A stretch of DNA of 64,000 nt from Ostreococcus mediterraneus (lineage: Eukaryota > Chlorophyta > Mamiellophyceae > Mamiellales > Bathycoccaceae): positions 124,001 through 188,000 of the forward strand of contig WMKK01000006.1 of assembly GCA_012295225.1 (NCBI GenBank), written 5' to 3'. The notes beneath the pieces were generated by a model. The model saw nothing but the letters and a program-made list of their open reading frames with translations, was not told where the DNA came from and did no database searches. Of the stretch, positions 20,293 to 29,847 are shown in pieces; the first letter of the stretch is position 1; the number at the start of each line of letters is the position of its first letter. The position numbers were made by a program, and so were the translations under genes.

Positions 20293-21113
20293 ATGGGAGC
20301 CGCGACGAGCGCGTCGGCGTCGGCGTCGGCGTCGGCGACGCCCGATGGGTTCGTGCAGGTGCGGTGAAGATGGTAGAGCGCGCGCGGCGCGATGCGCGCG
20401 CGTGGACGTTGACGATGGCGACGGGATTGATTTGATTTCAGTCTGAGCTGTTGACTTGATGATAAATTATTGACGCGCGTTTCTTCCTCGACGCGGCGTT
20501 TGATCTAGGTGCACACGACGCCGATAAAGAGCGTGGATGATGATGCGACGGCGACGGCGACGCAACGCGCGCTTGAAGACGTGGATGCGGTGGAAACGGT
20601 GCGTTGAGCTCGAATTCGCGCGCCTTCGTCAGACTGACGTTTCGACGTCTCGCGCCGCAGGTTCGCCCGTATGCGACGCGTGATGACGTCAAGGCGACGA
20701 TTCATCGCGCGCATGCAATTAATGCACATGTTAATCATGGAGGAGCCACCGATGACGACGACGACGACGACGACGTGGATGAAAACGACGAGTTTAGTTC
20801 CAGAGCCGCTCTGGCGTCGGCGACGTACGCGTCCTGGCTCGACGCCAACGCCGAGCGTTTCTCCCACGCCCAAGCCGCCTCGCGCGTCACCGCTAGTGCG
20901 CTCAACGCATTGGTTGATGAATTCGCATCGACAACGAGCGCGCTCACGCAAGAACACGACGACTTTGACGCGTGCTCTCGCGCGCTCGACGACGCGCGCG
21001 CCGTCTTAACCGACGTCTACGACTCGGCGCGCGCGCTCGACGCGCTCATCCACGCCGCCGCCGACGAGGACGACGCCGGCGACGATGATGCGCGCAGACG
21101 AACGCCATCGTGA
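20293..21113 (+). CDS. Acidic helical protein of unknown function, three-exon model
   Basis: Model: exons 20293..20358, 20509..20598 and 20661..21113, 202 residues. The large last frame has no in-frame ATG, which prompted the search upstream. Intron 1 (150 bp) has donor GTGCGGTGA and acceptor GATCTAG; intron 2 (62 bp) has donor GTGCGTTGAG and acceptor CGCCGCAG; all exons are phase 0. The product starts MGAATSASAS, carries an Asp run (about 77-84) and then Ala-rich helices (ASATYASWLDANAERFSHAQ, SALTQEHDDFDACSRALDDA). The heptad-like pattern hints at a small coiled-coil subunit, but I recognise no family. Its ATG is only 47 bp from that of the divergent b561 gene. Confidence 0.5.
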
Positions 21114-21188
21114 TGTGATCACCGTCTCGCCGCCGCCGCCGTGTGCGTCGTCGTCGTCTTCACGTCGCGTCCCGCGCGCGTCGCGCGA

Positions 21189-23075
21189 ATGGCCTCATGC
21201 CATGATCCATACTGTACGCAGAACTTGGCTATGTATAGGCCAAATGCGCGTCCACCTTCGACCGGGAAGGGCGCCGTCGCTCGGCACTGCATGACGCATC
21301 ACGCGTGCGAATCCTGTCGACGCGCCGTCGCGCGACTGTACTGCGTCGCCGACGGTGCAAAACTATGTTTACGATGCGATCGAACGGTGCGTGACGCTCG
21401 CGCGATGCGACGACACGCGCGCGAGAGGGCGCACGGAACGCGCGAGAAGGTGGTAAACGGTTGACCTCAAAATTACGTGCCCGCGCGCGAACGATGCCGC
21501 CGCGACGACGCGAGGGATGCGTGCGACGCCAATCGCGCGGGAGAAACGTATGGAGATAAAATGGTTGCGTGCGCGGTGACGGCGGGGTCGTCGCGATGGC
21601 GGTCGACGCGACGCGCAGATGAAGGGATTCGAATTCGTGGTCCGGGCCGCCACGCGCGTCCCGAGGGGTCACGGTTGACTGACGACGGTATACGTGGCGC
21701 TCGCGCGCGCGAATTCTCGTTTTTACAGATACACAGCGCCAATAAGTTTGCTGAGCGACACAACCGCGTGTGGTTGTGCTCGAATTGCACGTCGGCGTGC
21801 GCAGAGGTACGTGTGGTGTTTGAGCTGACGAGGCTTGAAAAAGTGCACTTTTTGGCTTTCTGCGCGCGCTTTTTGTTTTGGTTTTCGTGTCCCTCGCGTG
21901 ACGCTGGCGCTGACGATGACTCGTGTGTGTGTATAATGTAGGTGATGACGCCTGAAATTGGCGGCGTGCGCGGGACGACGCGGTGCGAGGCGTGCGAACG
22001 CGCGGTGGGGGACCCCTCGCGCGCGACGGCGTTGAAGCCGTTTCACGAGTGCGCGCTCAGCGAGGCGCAGGCGAAGAAAATTGAGAAGCGCTTGGCGCAA
22101 AAGGCGCTCGAGGGCGATTTGGTAGCCGCGGCGAGTGCGTCCGGGTCGGGGCATAAGCTCGGAAGACCGTCGAACAGGAGTAAGAGTGAGAACGTCGTTG
22201 AACTTGACGCCGAGCTTTCTGACACGGAGTTTTGGGCGTTGGTCATAAAGTCTCAACGTCGACCTTCAGAAGAGCCGTCGTTCGATCGCGTGGACGTGTT
22301 TGGTGGCAGTGCTGCTGATTCGAAAGCATTCGCCGACGCGGAAGATGACGCGTTTATTAATGGGTTGATTAGGTTTCCGTCGTACGGTGAGCTCGAACGC
22401 GACTTTGGCGGCGGTTCGATGGATGACGTCGTCGGTCGCGCGGGCTCGCAGTCGCGTCCCGAGTCTTCGTCGTATTCAGGCGAAATGGCGCGATTCGAGC
22501 GTGGACTTTTAGGCGAAACCACTGCCGCAGACGAGCAGCACGAGCGTCTTCGTCGTCGTCGCGAGAATTCGGTGTCCTCGCAGGACAGCGACGCGCCGTG
22601 GAACAAGCAAAAGCGCGTCGCGGGTTTGAAGAAGCGTTCAAGCAGCCGTTCGATGTCGTCTACGACAGGTTTCGGTGATCACATATTCAGCGCACCTCGC
22701 GTTGTGATGAAGCAAGAAAACGTCGATAATCTCCTCGCAGCTCCAATGCAAGAGCAGAGCGACGCATTGTACAAGTACGGGGCAGGCAGCAAAGCCACGC
22801 CGACGCCGTCGATGGCGGCGCCGACGCCAAACTTTGTCGTGCCGCACGTGGCATTTGCGGTACAAGCAACGAACAATACATCCAAACTTCCCGGCGGGTG
22901 CGACCGCGAAAAAGTTCTCCAGAGATACCACGACAAGCGTAAGGTGCGATCGTTTAGTAAAACGATCCATTACGAAGCTCGCAAGGTGCGCGCGGAGACG
23001 CGCGTCCGCGTCGGCGGTCGGTTCGCGCCCTCGGGTGATCGCAAGAAAGCCCAACGAGTGGACCCCGCGGCGTAG
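21189..23075 (+). CDS. CONSTANS-like transcription regulator (B-box and CCT), three exons
   Basis: Exons 21189..21386, 21729..21806 and 21942..23075 give 469 residues. Exon 1 carries the first half of a B-box (CESCRRAVARLYCVADGAKL then CLRCDRT). The 78-bp exon 2 supplies the rest (IHSANKFAERHNRVWLCSNC), joining in phase. Introns are GTGCGTGACG..TTTTACAG (342 bp) and GTACGTGTGG..AATGTAG (135 bp). Exon 3 adds a partial second Cys motif (CEACERAVGDPS), a long disordered Ser-rich middle and a CCT domain (about 414-457: REKVLQRYHDKRKVRSFSKT). B-box plus CCT defines CO-like proteins, nuclear regulators of light and photoperiod responses with NF-Y partners. The CCT and first B-box are intact. Confidence 0.9.
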
Positions 23076-23371
23076 ACCACGAGACAACAAGAACACCACA
23101 CACCTATATATTCACTCTCTTGGCGCGTCAATCGATTAATCGATCGATCGACGGCGACGGCGACGACAAGCCAAAGTTCAGGCTACGCGTTCGCGCCTCC
23201 GTGTATCACCAACATTTTCAATTTTTCTGATTTTTTGCTCGCGTATTCTTTGCAACAACAACAACATTTGATTCTTTTTGTAAATTAATGATCTGATATT
23301 TTTCATTCATGCATCGACAACGCCTTTATAAATTACAACTACGCGCGCTACGCCGCGCTGACCTAGAGCGC

Positions 23372-23737
23372 TCACGCCTTGGGTTCCCTCTCGCACCCAC
23401 TCCCCGACTCGCTCTCTCGCGCCCCCTCGATCGTGACATCCACGTGTGACGGCTCCACGCGCATCTTAAACGCCCCTCCCGCATCGTCGCGAACCGCCTG
23501 CACGACGTGTAAACGGATAAACTCTTCCGCCTCTCGCCCTTCGCGCATGCGCTGCGCCGCGAGTGCATCGTCGACGTCGCGCGACGCTTCAAACTTCTCG
23601 CGAATCTCACCGCGAGACGCCGCGAGTGCGCGCACATCGCCGGCGAACGCCTTGGCGCGCGCGCGCAGGAGCGCGCGGTAGAGCGCGAGAGGCTCGCGCA
23701 TGCGTGCGATTCGATGCGCTCGAGAGTGCGGCGACAT
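23372..23737 (-). CDS. MZM1: LYR-motif protein MZM1/LYRM7, complex III assembly factor
   Basis: A 121-residue protein from ATG 23737, or 109 from ATG 23701, which begins MREPLALYRALLRARAKAF and fits the family start best. The LYR motif (ALYRALLR) is followed by FAGDVRAL, REKFEASRDVDD and EAEEFIRLHVVQAV, the MZM1/LYRM7 pattern. This mitochondrial matrix protein chaperones the Rieske iron-sulfur protein before its insertion into complex III. It is divergent from the USP gene; the two ATGs lie 37 bp apart (or 73 bp using ATG 23701). Confidence 0.85.
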   Translation of the reverse strand: MSPHSRAHRIARMREPLALYRALLRARAKAFAGDVRALAASRGEIREKFEASRDVDDALAAQRMREGREAEEFIRLHVVQAVRDDAGGAFKMRVEPSHVDVTIEGARESESGSGCEREPKA

Positions 23738-23774
23738 TAAACGTCACGCACAATACCACCTCCTCCGCGCGCGC

Positions 23775-25043
23775 ATGACCCGCGACTCGCCCGAGACGTA
23801 CGATTTCGAAACAAGCATGGATGAAATTACCCTCGCCGACGCCGCCGCGGACGCCGCGACGCCCGCGCGCGCGACGCCGAAGCAGATTGTGATCGCCATG
23901 AGCGGACACGCCAGCGCCGATGTCTCGATGATGGAATACTGCGTGCATTTCGTGCTCACCGCGCGCGATGACGTGCACGTCGTGCATTTCGCGCGCGGTG
24001 GGACGCCGGTGCAGACGACGGTGTATGGACCCGCGCGAGGCGTCGCGGGATCGTACGGCGTGGATGAGGAGGACGCAGAGCGCGCGCGGGAACGTCCGGG
24101 ATGGCGTCGGGCGCCGCTGAGCACGGAATCTGTGGTCGAGCGCGTCGGTGCTGGCGCGGGCGGCGCGCGTGCGGGGCATGAATTTGATTGGTTTCCGGAA
24201 TACGTCCGCGCGGAGCTTTTGGATCGGCGCTCGCAGGGTGCGCGCGTACAAGCGGTGCGCGTCGACGCGCTCAGCGGGACGTTTAGCGCGGGCGAGCTCA
24301 TCGAGAAAATCAGCGAAGGCGCGTTTTCGGACGCGTCAACGCCTAATGACAATTGGTCGACGATTCCAACGCCTGATTTGATCATCATGGGATGTCGTGG
24401 TCACGGTTTGGTGAAGCGCGCGGTGCTTGGGAGCGTGTCCCAATACGTGTTAAACCGCGTCGCGACGCCGACGATGTTTTTTCGCGAGACGTTGCCGCCG
24501 ATTGAAGGTGCGGTGTCCGAAGCGGTGAAGCAAAAGCTCGGTGGGGTTGACCAGCGCGTGGTTTGCATCGCAATGTCTGGTTCAAATTCAAGCCGACGAT
24601 TGGTGGAGTTTTTCGTCAACGAGTACATTCGAAAAGAAGACTGCGTGCTTTTGTTGCATTGCGCGAGCGCTCAGCAACGCTCGCGGAAGGATTTGACCGA
24701 CGCCGACGTCGAGGAAAACATCACCACCGCGTATAAAATTGTGTCGGAGTGGCTCAGCTCGCACCCGCACCCGAGCGGATGCGTCGTGCGCATGTCACTC
24801 GGCAAGGATGAAGGCTCCGATGACATCCGCGATCGCGTCGTCGAATTCATCGAGCTCACCGACGTCAACCTCCTCGTCGTCGGCCGCGCGATTTCCTCCG
24901 CCCGTTTTCGCGCCAAGTTCATCGCACCGTTCCCACAATACTGTGTGTGTCACGCGCCATGTCCGGTGCTCGTGTATAATCCACCGCACACGTACGCGCC
25001 GGCGGCCAAGCCAAAGTCGACGCCGGCGTCGCCCAGCTCGTGA
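23775..25043 (+). CDS. Tandem universal stress protein (two USP domains)
   Basis: A 422-residue protein from ATG 23775 (MTRDSPETYDFE). An upstream in-frame ATG at 23700 would overlap the divergent MZM1 gene and add Arg-rich sequence. USP domain 1 (about 35-245) starts KQIVIAMSGHASADVSMMEY and ends with the ATP-type loop DLIIMGCRGHGLVKRAVLGS followed by VSQYVLNR. Domain 2 (about 258-405) starts RVVCIAMSGSNSSRRLVEFF and ends VNLLVVGRAI..CPVLVYNP, with a poorer Gly loop. The first domain has a large insertion of about 90 residues. Proteins with paired USP domains probably bind nucleotides through only one of them, as seems likely here. Confidence 0.88.
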   Translation: MTRDSPETYDFETSMDEITLADAAADAATPARATPKQIVIAMSGHASADVSMMEYCVHFVLTARDDVHVVHFARGGTPVQTTVYGPARGVAGSYGVDEEDAERARERPGWRRAPLSTESVVERVGAGAGGARAGHEFDWFPEYVRAELLDRRSQGARVQAVRVDALSGTFSAGELIEKISEGAFSDASTPNDNWSTIPTPDLIIMGCRGHGLVKRAVLGSVSQYVLNRVATPTMFFRETLPPIEGAVSEAVKQKLGGVDQRVVCIAMSGSNSSRRLVEFFVNEYIRKEDCVLLLHCASAQQRSRKDLTDADVEENITTAYKIVSEWLSSHPHPSGCVVRMSLGKDEGSDDIRDRVVEFIELTDVNLLVVGRAISSARFRAKFIAPFPQYCVCHAPCPVLVYNPPHTYAPAAKPKSTPASPSS

Positions 25044-25471
25044 AAAACGCGCGAACCGCCAAAGCCCACCGTGCGCACCGAATCGCGCACCCGCACGCGT
25101 CAGGCGCATCAAGACCACGAAAAAGAAGACACACATTGAACCGTTGTCGCGCGCGCCGGACGTCGCGCGCGACGGCGTCGCGCCCCTTCAGTCGGCGCAC
25201 ATGCCACATGTAATACTGTTTACCCATACAAAACTAACCACCATGCGCCGCCGCCGCCGCCACCCCTCTGGCGGCTGCACTCGTACTCGCGTCAATTCAC
25301 GGCGCGCACGACGCGTGACGGGACATCACGCGCCCATCCGCGCGCACACATCAGTGACGTGATCCGCGTGCGTTTTTTTCGCGCCGCGCGTGAGAGCGTA
25401 TCGTCGACGACGCGCGTACAGGACGGCGCAGCACACGTGGGCTCGCGACTCTTTGGGATTGCAATTGAGCG
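25044..25471. other. 428-bp intergenic region, no gene seen
   Basis: Between two genes on the plus strand. It contains a (CGC)n run near 25244-25262 and no ORF with family character, tRNA or obvious terminator. It probably holds the 3' end of the USP gene and the promoter of the OPR-like gene. Confidence 0.5.
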
Positions 25472-27214
25472 ATGACGTTTTCGCGCGCTGTGGGCGCCGC
25501 GCGCGCGGTGACGCAATGCCGTGCGTATGGGAATAAGCCGTCGTCGTCGTCTGCGGATCGCGGGTCGAGACGCGGGGGCGTGGGTGCGGCGCGACCGCGT
25601 CAGCCGTCGGGGTCGAGAGGCGGCGGTCGAGGCGGGGAGATTCAACGCGAGCTCGCGAACGCCGAGACGGCGGAAGACGCGCTGCGTATCGTAGGTTCTG
25701 ATTTAGATGCGTTCGATGCGGTGCATGCGGCGACTGCGTTGCACAGAGTGGCTAAGTTCTCGGCGCCAGAGTCGAGATTGGAGCGGGATATAGGCGTCGC
25801 GACGGGGTTGGCGTCGGATGAGCGGTTCAAGGCGTTGGCGTCGCGCGTTTCAGAGAGCGTGAGTGAGCTCGATGCGTTTGGATTGGCAAATGTGGCGTGG
25901 AGTTTCGCCAAAATTGGATACACGCCGAACCAAGAGACGTTGAGTTCGATTGCAGATCGTTTGGAGCATGAGATTGGAAAGTCTGGGGCGCGCGTTCGGC
26001 CGCAGTCGCTGAGCAACGCGACGTACGCGTTTGGGAAGATGCGGTTCAAGCCGCCAAAGTCTACGTTAGAAGCATTGTGCTCGGCGACAGAACGCGCAAT
26101 GGAAGATTTTAGGGCGGATGAGTTTTCTGGAATGCTGCTCGGATTGGCGCACTTGGATCACGTGCCGGATCAGGCGTTTTTGACTTCGGCGACGACGTTT
26201 ATGCATAAAAATTTACGTAGGTTTGATGACGCGGCGACGTGCAATGTGCTCTGGGCGTTCGCGCGAATGGAAAAACCCGTGCCTAGAGAGACGATTGATG
26301 CGTTCTTGTCGCAGCTTGCGGGCGCAAACCTCGGCGGTAATCATAGTCACGTGAACGTACCGATGTGTTTGTACGCGTGCGCGAGACTCAACCATCAGCC
26401 GCCGCCGGTTTTCGTTCGGGCTATCAATTTGGAAATCCCGCGGTGCGCGAAGCGCATGAATATCGGATCTTTAGATTCAGTGTTTTGGTCGCTTGGTGTT
26501 CTCGGTGGTACCGAGGAAGGGCAATTGGCGCTTACACCAGATGCGTACGAAGCGGTGTGCGAAGCGGTGTCGACTAAGCACGACGTCGATGTCGAGCTCG
26601 TGGCGAAAGTATTCTGGGGTCTCGCCAAGGTGAATTATCGACCAAGCGAGCAAGCACTCATTGGCTTGGCGCGTTTAGCTAAATCACGAGCCAAGGAGTT
26701 GTCAGACGACAACATTTTACTCATCATGCACGCCTGGGGCGTGCTGCGATGGAACCCGGGCGAAAGCATTATTCAAGAGTATGTGGATGATTTTATCGAC
26801 GCCGAAAGCGTCAAGTTGAACCCCGCGCAAGCTGCAAAGTTACTATGCGCGTATGGTCGCATGCGATGGCTTCCACCTGCTAAACACGCTCAGGCACTCG
26901 TTGAGCTTCTCGTCGAAGAAGCCGAGGAGAAGCGTTTGCATCCAGCAACAGCGGTGCTTGGGTTGTGGGGCGCTTCTTTGCTCGGCATGAAATTAGAAAC
27001 GCATCAATTAGATGCATTGGCGCGAGACACGATAAAGCAAGATCTTTCTCCACGGTCACTCGCGAAGTGCGTGTGGGCACTTGCAGCTTTGGGATACGAC
27101 CCGACGCCGATGGACCTGGCAAGCTTAAAGACCGCGACTGATGCGGCCTACGGAAAATTACCCGTCAAGGACCAGGCCGCGTTGAAACAAGCGCTCGCGC
27201 GTTTGGGCATATAA
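25472..27214 (+). CDS. Helical-repeat organelle RNA-binding protein (OPR/RAP/FASTK-like)
   Basis: A 580-residue protein from ATG 25472. The N-terminus is Ala/Arg/Ser-rich (a likely chloroplast or mitochondrial transit peptide) up to about 55. The rest is built of helical repeats with the W-A-F-A-K core: LANVAWSFAKIGYTPNQE, LSNATYAFGKMRFKPPK, TCNVLWAFARMEKPVP, LAKCVWALAALGYDPTP. This is the pattern of the octotricopeptide/FASTK superfamily, which controls single organelle transcripts in green algae. No C-terminal RAP domain is seen. Its target is unknown. Confidence 0.82.
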   Translation: MTFSRAVGAARAVTQCRAYGNKPSSSSADRGSRRGGVGAARPRQPSGSRGGGRGGEIQRELANAETAEDALRIVGSDLDAFDAVHAATALHRVAKFSAPESRLERDIGVATGLASDERFKALASRVSESVSELDAFGLANVAWSFAKIGYTPNQETLSSIADRLEHEIGKSGARVRPQSLSNATYAFGKMRFKPPKSTLEALCSATERAMEDFRADEFSGMLLGLAHLDHVPDQAFLTSATTFMHKNLRRFDDAATCNVLWAFARMEKPVPRETIDAFLSQLAGANLGGNHSHVNVPMCLYACARLNHQPPPVFVRAINLEIPRCAKRMNIGSLDSVFWSLGVLGGTEEGQLALTPDAYEAVCEAVSTKHDVDVELVAKVFWGLAKVNYRPSEQALIGLARLAKSRAKELSDDNILLIMHAWGVLRWNPGESIIQEYVDDFIDAESVKLNPAQAAKLLCAYGRMRWLPPAKHAQALVELLVEEAEEKRLHPATAVLGLWGASLLGMKLETHQLDALARDTIKQDLSPRSLAKCVWALAALGYDPTPMDLASLKTATDAAYGKLPVKDQAALKQALARLGI

Positions 27215-27280
27215 TGTCTAGTCATTTCTGCGCACGCGTATCGAAGTATTTGTCTGTATTTGTAAAATCGCAATTTTCAT

Positions 27281-27871
27281 TCACATTTCCAAAACATTTC
27301 TAAAACTCGACGACGCCAAGCGAACCCAACTGTCGCAGCTATCGTCTTCGATATCCGTCTTCCACAGCGAGTAAGATGCGACATCAAAGTCTAACGCACG
27401 GGGATCGTCACCTAAAAGCGTAGCTTCGGCGTCTGCACGAACCCCATCACGGACGCCTTCGTCGTCGATGCCGTACGCTAAGCTCATGTGCGGCATGAAC
27501 GTATCACTCGACGCCCCAGGTAAAGCTATCACCGCATTCGCAGTCTCAAACGCCGCAACGAGTGCTGGTGTTTTCTCTAATTTCACGTAGACGCACTGAT
27601 GCCGTCGATCACCGCACACGATTGCAGACGTCGAGCAGCGTAGCGGTGCCTCGGCGCCTTCCGCGCGACGTTCTTTCTCGCGCACTAACACCGCGTCGAA
27701 CGCCACGCACGCCGCTTCATCCGAGTCGAACGTAAACCCACCCAAGAGCGTGACGTGTGGGGCAAACATAGGTGCGGATGGTACGCGAGAGGCGACGTCT
27801 GCGATGAACTTTTGCGTTCGTGCTCCAATCGTCTCGGGCGGTGGCTCGAGCCAGACTGAATACATCGTCAT
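27281..27871 (-). CDS. Cyclic nucleotide phosphodiesterase (CPDase), 2H family
   Basis: A 196-residue protein from ATG 27871 (MTMYSVWLEPPPE); the frame continues to 28039 only with a TTG. The two catalytic H-x-T/S tetrapeptides are present: HVTL in FAPHVTLLGG and HMSL in FMPHMSLAYG, spaced as in plant CPDase. The start YSVWLEPPP and the late SLWKTDIEDDSCDSW also match. The enzyme hydrolyses ADP-ribose 1'',2''-cyclic phosphate made during tRNA splicing. It is cytosolic by lack of a signal, and converges with the OPR-like gene. Confidence 0.9.
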   Translation of the reverse strand: MTMYSVWLEPPPETIGARTQKFIADVASRVPSAPMFAPHVTLLGGFTFDSDEAACVAFDAVLVREKERRAEGAEAPLRCSTSAIVCGDRRHQCVYVKLEKTPALVAAFETANAVIALPGASSDTFMPHMSLAYGIDDEGVRDGVRADAEATLLGDDPRALDFDVASYSLWKTDIEDDSCDSWVRLASSSFRNVLEM

Positions 27872-28049
27872 GGGGCGCGGTTTTGTGGTTTTGCGCGCGA
27901 AGACTGCGTGGAACTGGACGACGCGCGACGTATGTGTGTAGGCGTGCGCGCGATGGCGACCTTTGCTCGCGCTAGCGCGATAGAGTGACGACAGCTGGGA
28001 CTGTACAAGTGGATGGATTACAACACTGAAAACAAACAATTACATACGA

Positions 28050-29609
28050 CTAATAACGTCGCTCGTGTTGATACACAGGCGGCTGGACGCCACTCGAGCG
28101 TGCCGCGGAGAAATTCTTTTTAAAGTACACGCCATCTTGCAAGCGTTCTTGGTAATATTCGTTCGGGACGTAATCGTGCGGGGTGTAGTGCCTCGTGGCG
28201 GTTGCGCTCGGACAGTTATTGAGCGCGTCCCAAATTTCTTCAATGGAGTTATGTTGTTCGTATGTTTTACCCGCACGCTGTGGCGGTTGGATATCATCTT
28301 CAAGCCATAATTCTGGTTCGTATTCGTTACCTGCGAAATTTTCGTTGTATGCTTTTTCCATCGAGTTGGACGCGAGCATTTCTCGGCGAGCCATTTCGCT
28401 GTTTGGGTCGTCGTTGCCCCAGGAAAACTGCCTAATGAATTTCGGTTGCTGCGATTGTCTAGCGTACGATGATGGTGGCGCTCTATCGTTGCGTTTCGCA
28501 TACGCGCTGACATCCATCGTGGACTGAACGCGATGCGTATCATGATGTGGCGCGCCTCTGTCGCGTGCATACGAACTCACGTCGCGCGCGGATTCAACGT
28601 GACGGCCACGATGAATCGTTCCATGGTCATGAATGGATGGAGCGGATCGTGGAGCCCTCGTGGGACTTAACATCGAGTTGCGCATATCCAATCGACCATC
28701 TCGTCTTCTATCTTCGCTCGTTCGCTTCGTTGGGGGCGGTGCGGAGCTCGACGGCAGCGCCTGCGTTGAGCTTCGATTGTGTTCCATATTTTTCAAAGAT
28801 TCACCTTGATCGAGCTCGACTCCCCGTCGTTTAAATAGGTTGCTAAGAGATCGCATATACACATTGCGCTCTGATAACTGCCACGAAGGCGCGTAAAATT
28901 TCACCCCTGGCCATCCATTCTCAAGCATAGAACCGTGAAAAAATCCGTGGTGCCCAGCGCGTGCAACAACCTTGCACAACTCTCCGCACGGTTTTGCAAA
29001 CTTTCGTAAGTTGTTCCAAATAAAGTTCACTGGAGCAAAAAGTTTTGGGTACTTGACGACGATGTTCGTGAAGTCTGCAAATGTAATGCTATTTCCGGAC
29101 GCGCGCGAAAGCTGCGTGAACAGGTCTTTATAATTCGCAAACATATCACGCGGTGCCTTATCGCGCCAATCATTAGGATTTTGCAGCTGTTGCCCTTTTT
29201 TAGTTCGCTTGAACAAATCCACGCTTGCCTTGATGCACGCCGCAAACTCATCTTTACTCACCGCGCCGTTGTCATCCAAATCCAACAGCCGAAACGCAAA
29301 GCGCACTCGCCCGGTTGAATTTGACAAATGAAACGCCCCCATACCAATCACAAATTCCCGAAAGTCAATAAAACCAGTGCCATCACAATCCAACAACATG
29401 AACAATCGATCTAAAAATACATCACCAGTGAGCTTGAACGCCGTGGCAAACTCCTTCTTTTGTATCTTGCCGTCGCCGTTGGCGTCCACGCGCTTGAACG
29501 AGCGATACGCCTGAATCAAATCTCGTTCCGAAGCAGCGTCGATTTTTAGCTCGCGCGAAAGCATCGCCCCTACCTCCGCAGGATCGATGCTGGACGCGCA
29601 GCATCCCAT
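28050..29609 (-). CDS. EF-hand calcium-binding protein with MGCC acylation signal
   Basis: A 519-residue protein from ATG 29609; the frame reaches 29618 only by a TTG. The start MGCCASS is a strong N-myristoylation/palmitoylation signal. EF-hands follow: DANGDGKIQKKEF (about 50), DCDGTGFIDFREF (about 80) and DLDDNGAVSKDEF (about 115), all with good loops, resembling calcineurin-B-like organisation. The C-terminal 300 residues are disordered, Ser/Arg-rich, with repeats of D-V-S-S/A-YA-R/K (RDVSSYARDRGAPHHDTHRV, MDVSAYAKRNDRAPPSSYAR). A calcium-switched membrane protein is inferred; no kinase or catalytic domain is seen. Confidence 0.82.
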   Translation of the reverse strand: MGCCASSIDPAEVGAMLSRELKIDAASERDLIQAYRSFKRVDANGDGKIQKKEFATAFKLTGDVFLDRLFMLLDCDGTGFIDFREFVIGMGAFHLSNSTGRVRFAFRLLDLDDNGAVSKDEFAACIKASVDLFKRTKKGQQLQNPNDWRDKAPRDMFANYKDLFTQLSRASGNSITFADFTNIVVKYPKLFAPVNFIWNNLRKFAKPCGELCKVVARAGHHGFFHGSMLENGWPGVKFYAPSWQLSERNVYMRSLSNLFKRRGVELDQGESLKNMEHNRSSTQALPSSSAPPPTKRTSEDRRRDGRLDMRNSMLSPTRAPRSAPSIHDHGTIHRGRHVESARDVSSYARDRGAPHHDTHRVQSTMDVSAYAKRNDRAPPSSYARQSQQPKFIRQFSWGNDDPNSEMARREMLASNSMEKAYNENFAGNEYEPELWLEDDIQPPQRAGKTYEQHNSIEEIWDALNNCPSATATRHYTPHDYVPNEYYQERLQDGVYFKKNFSAARSSGVQPPVYQHERRY

Positions 29610-29847
29610 GATACCCAACGCGCGCTCACCCGCGGCGCTGTAATCCTTTCAACGAAATTCTCCGCTGGGCGGGCGGGACACGTCGCGTACGCGCGCGATG
29701 TGGCGCGCCGCGCAAGGACGGGTGTCAAATGCGACACTTTTCACCGCAAGTTTTCTACGACGTCGATGCGAAGCGGTGCGTGTGGTGAAATACGCGCGCC
29801 GCTTTGAGGGGAATGAGTGCGGAAGCGTTTTAGCGTTCGTCAAATAA

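Noticed and set aside
20505-20957. 150-codon minus-strand frame with hydrophobic VVVVVVI stretch
   Set aside because: The hydrophobic run is the antisense of an Asp-run coded by GAC repeats in the plus-strand gene.
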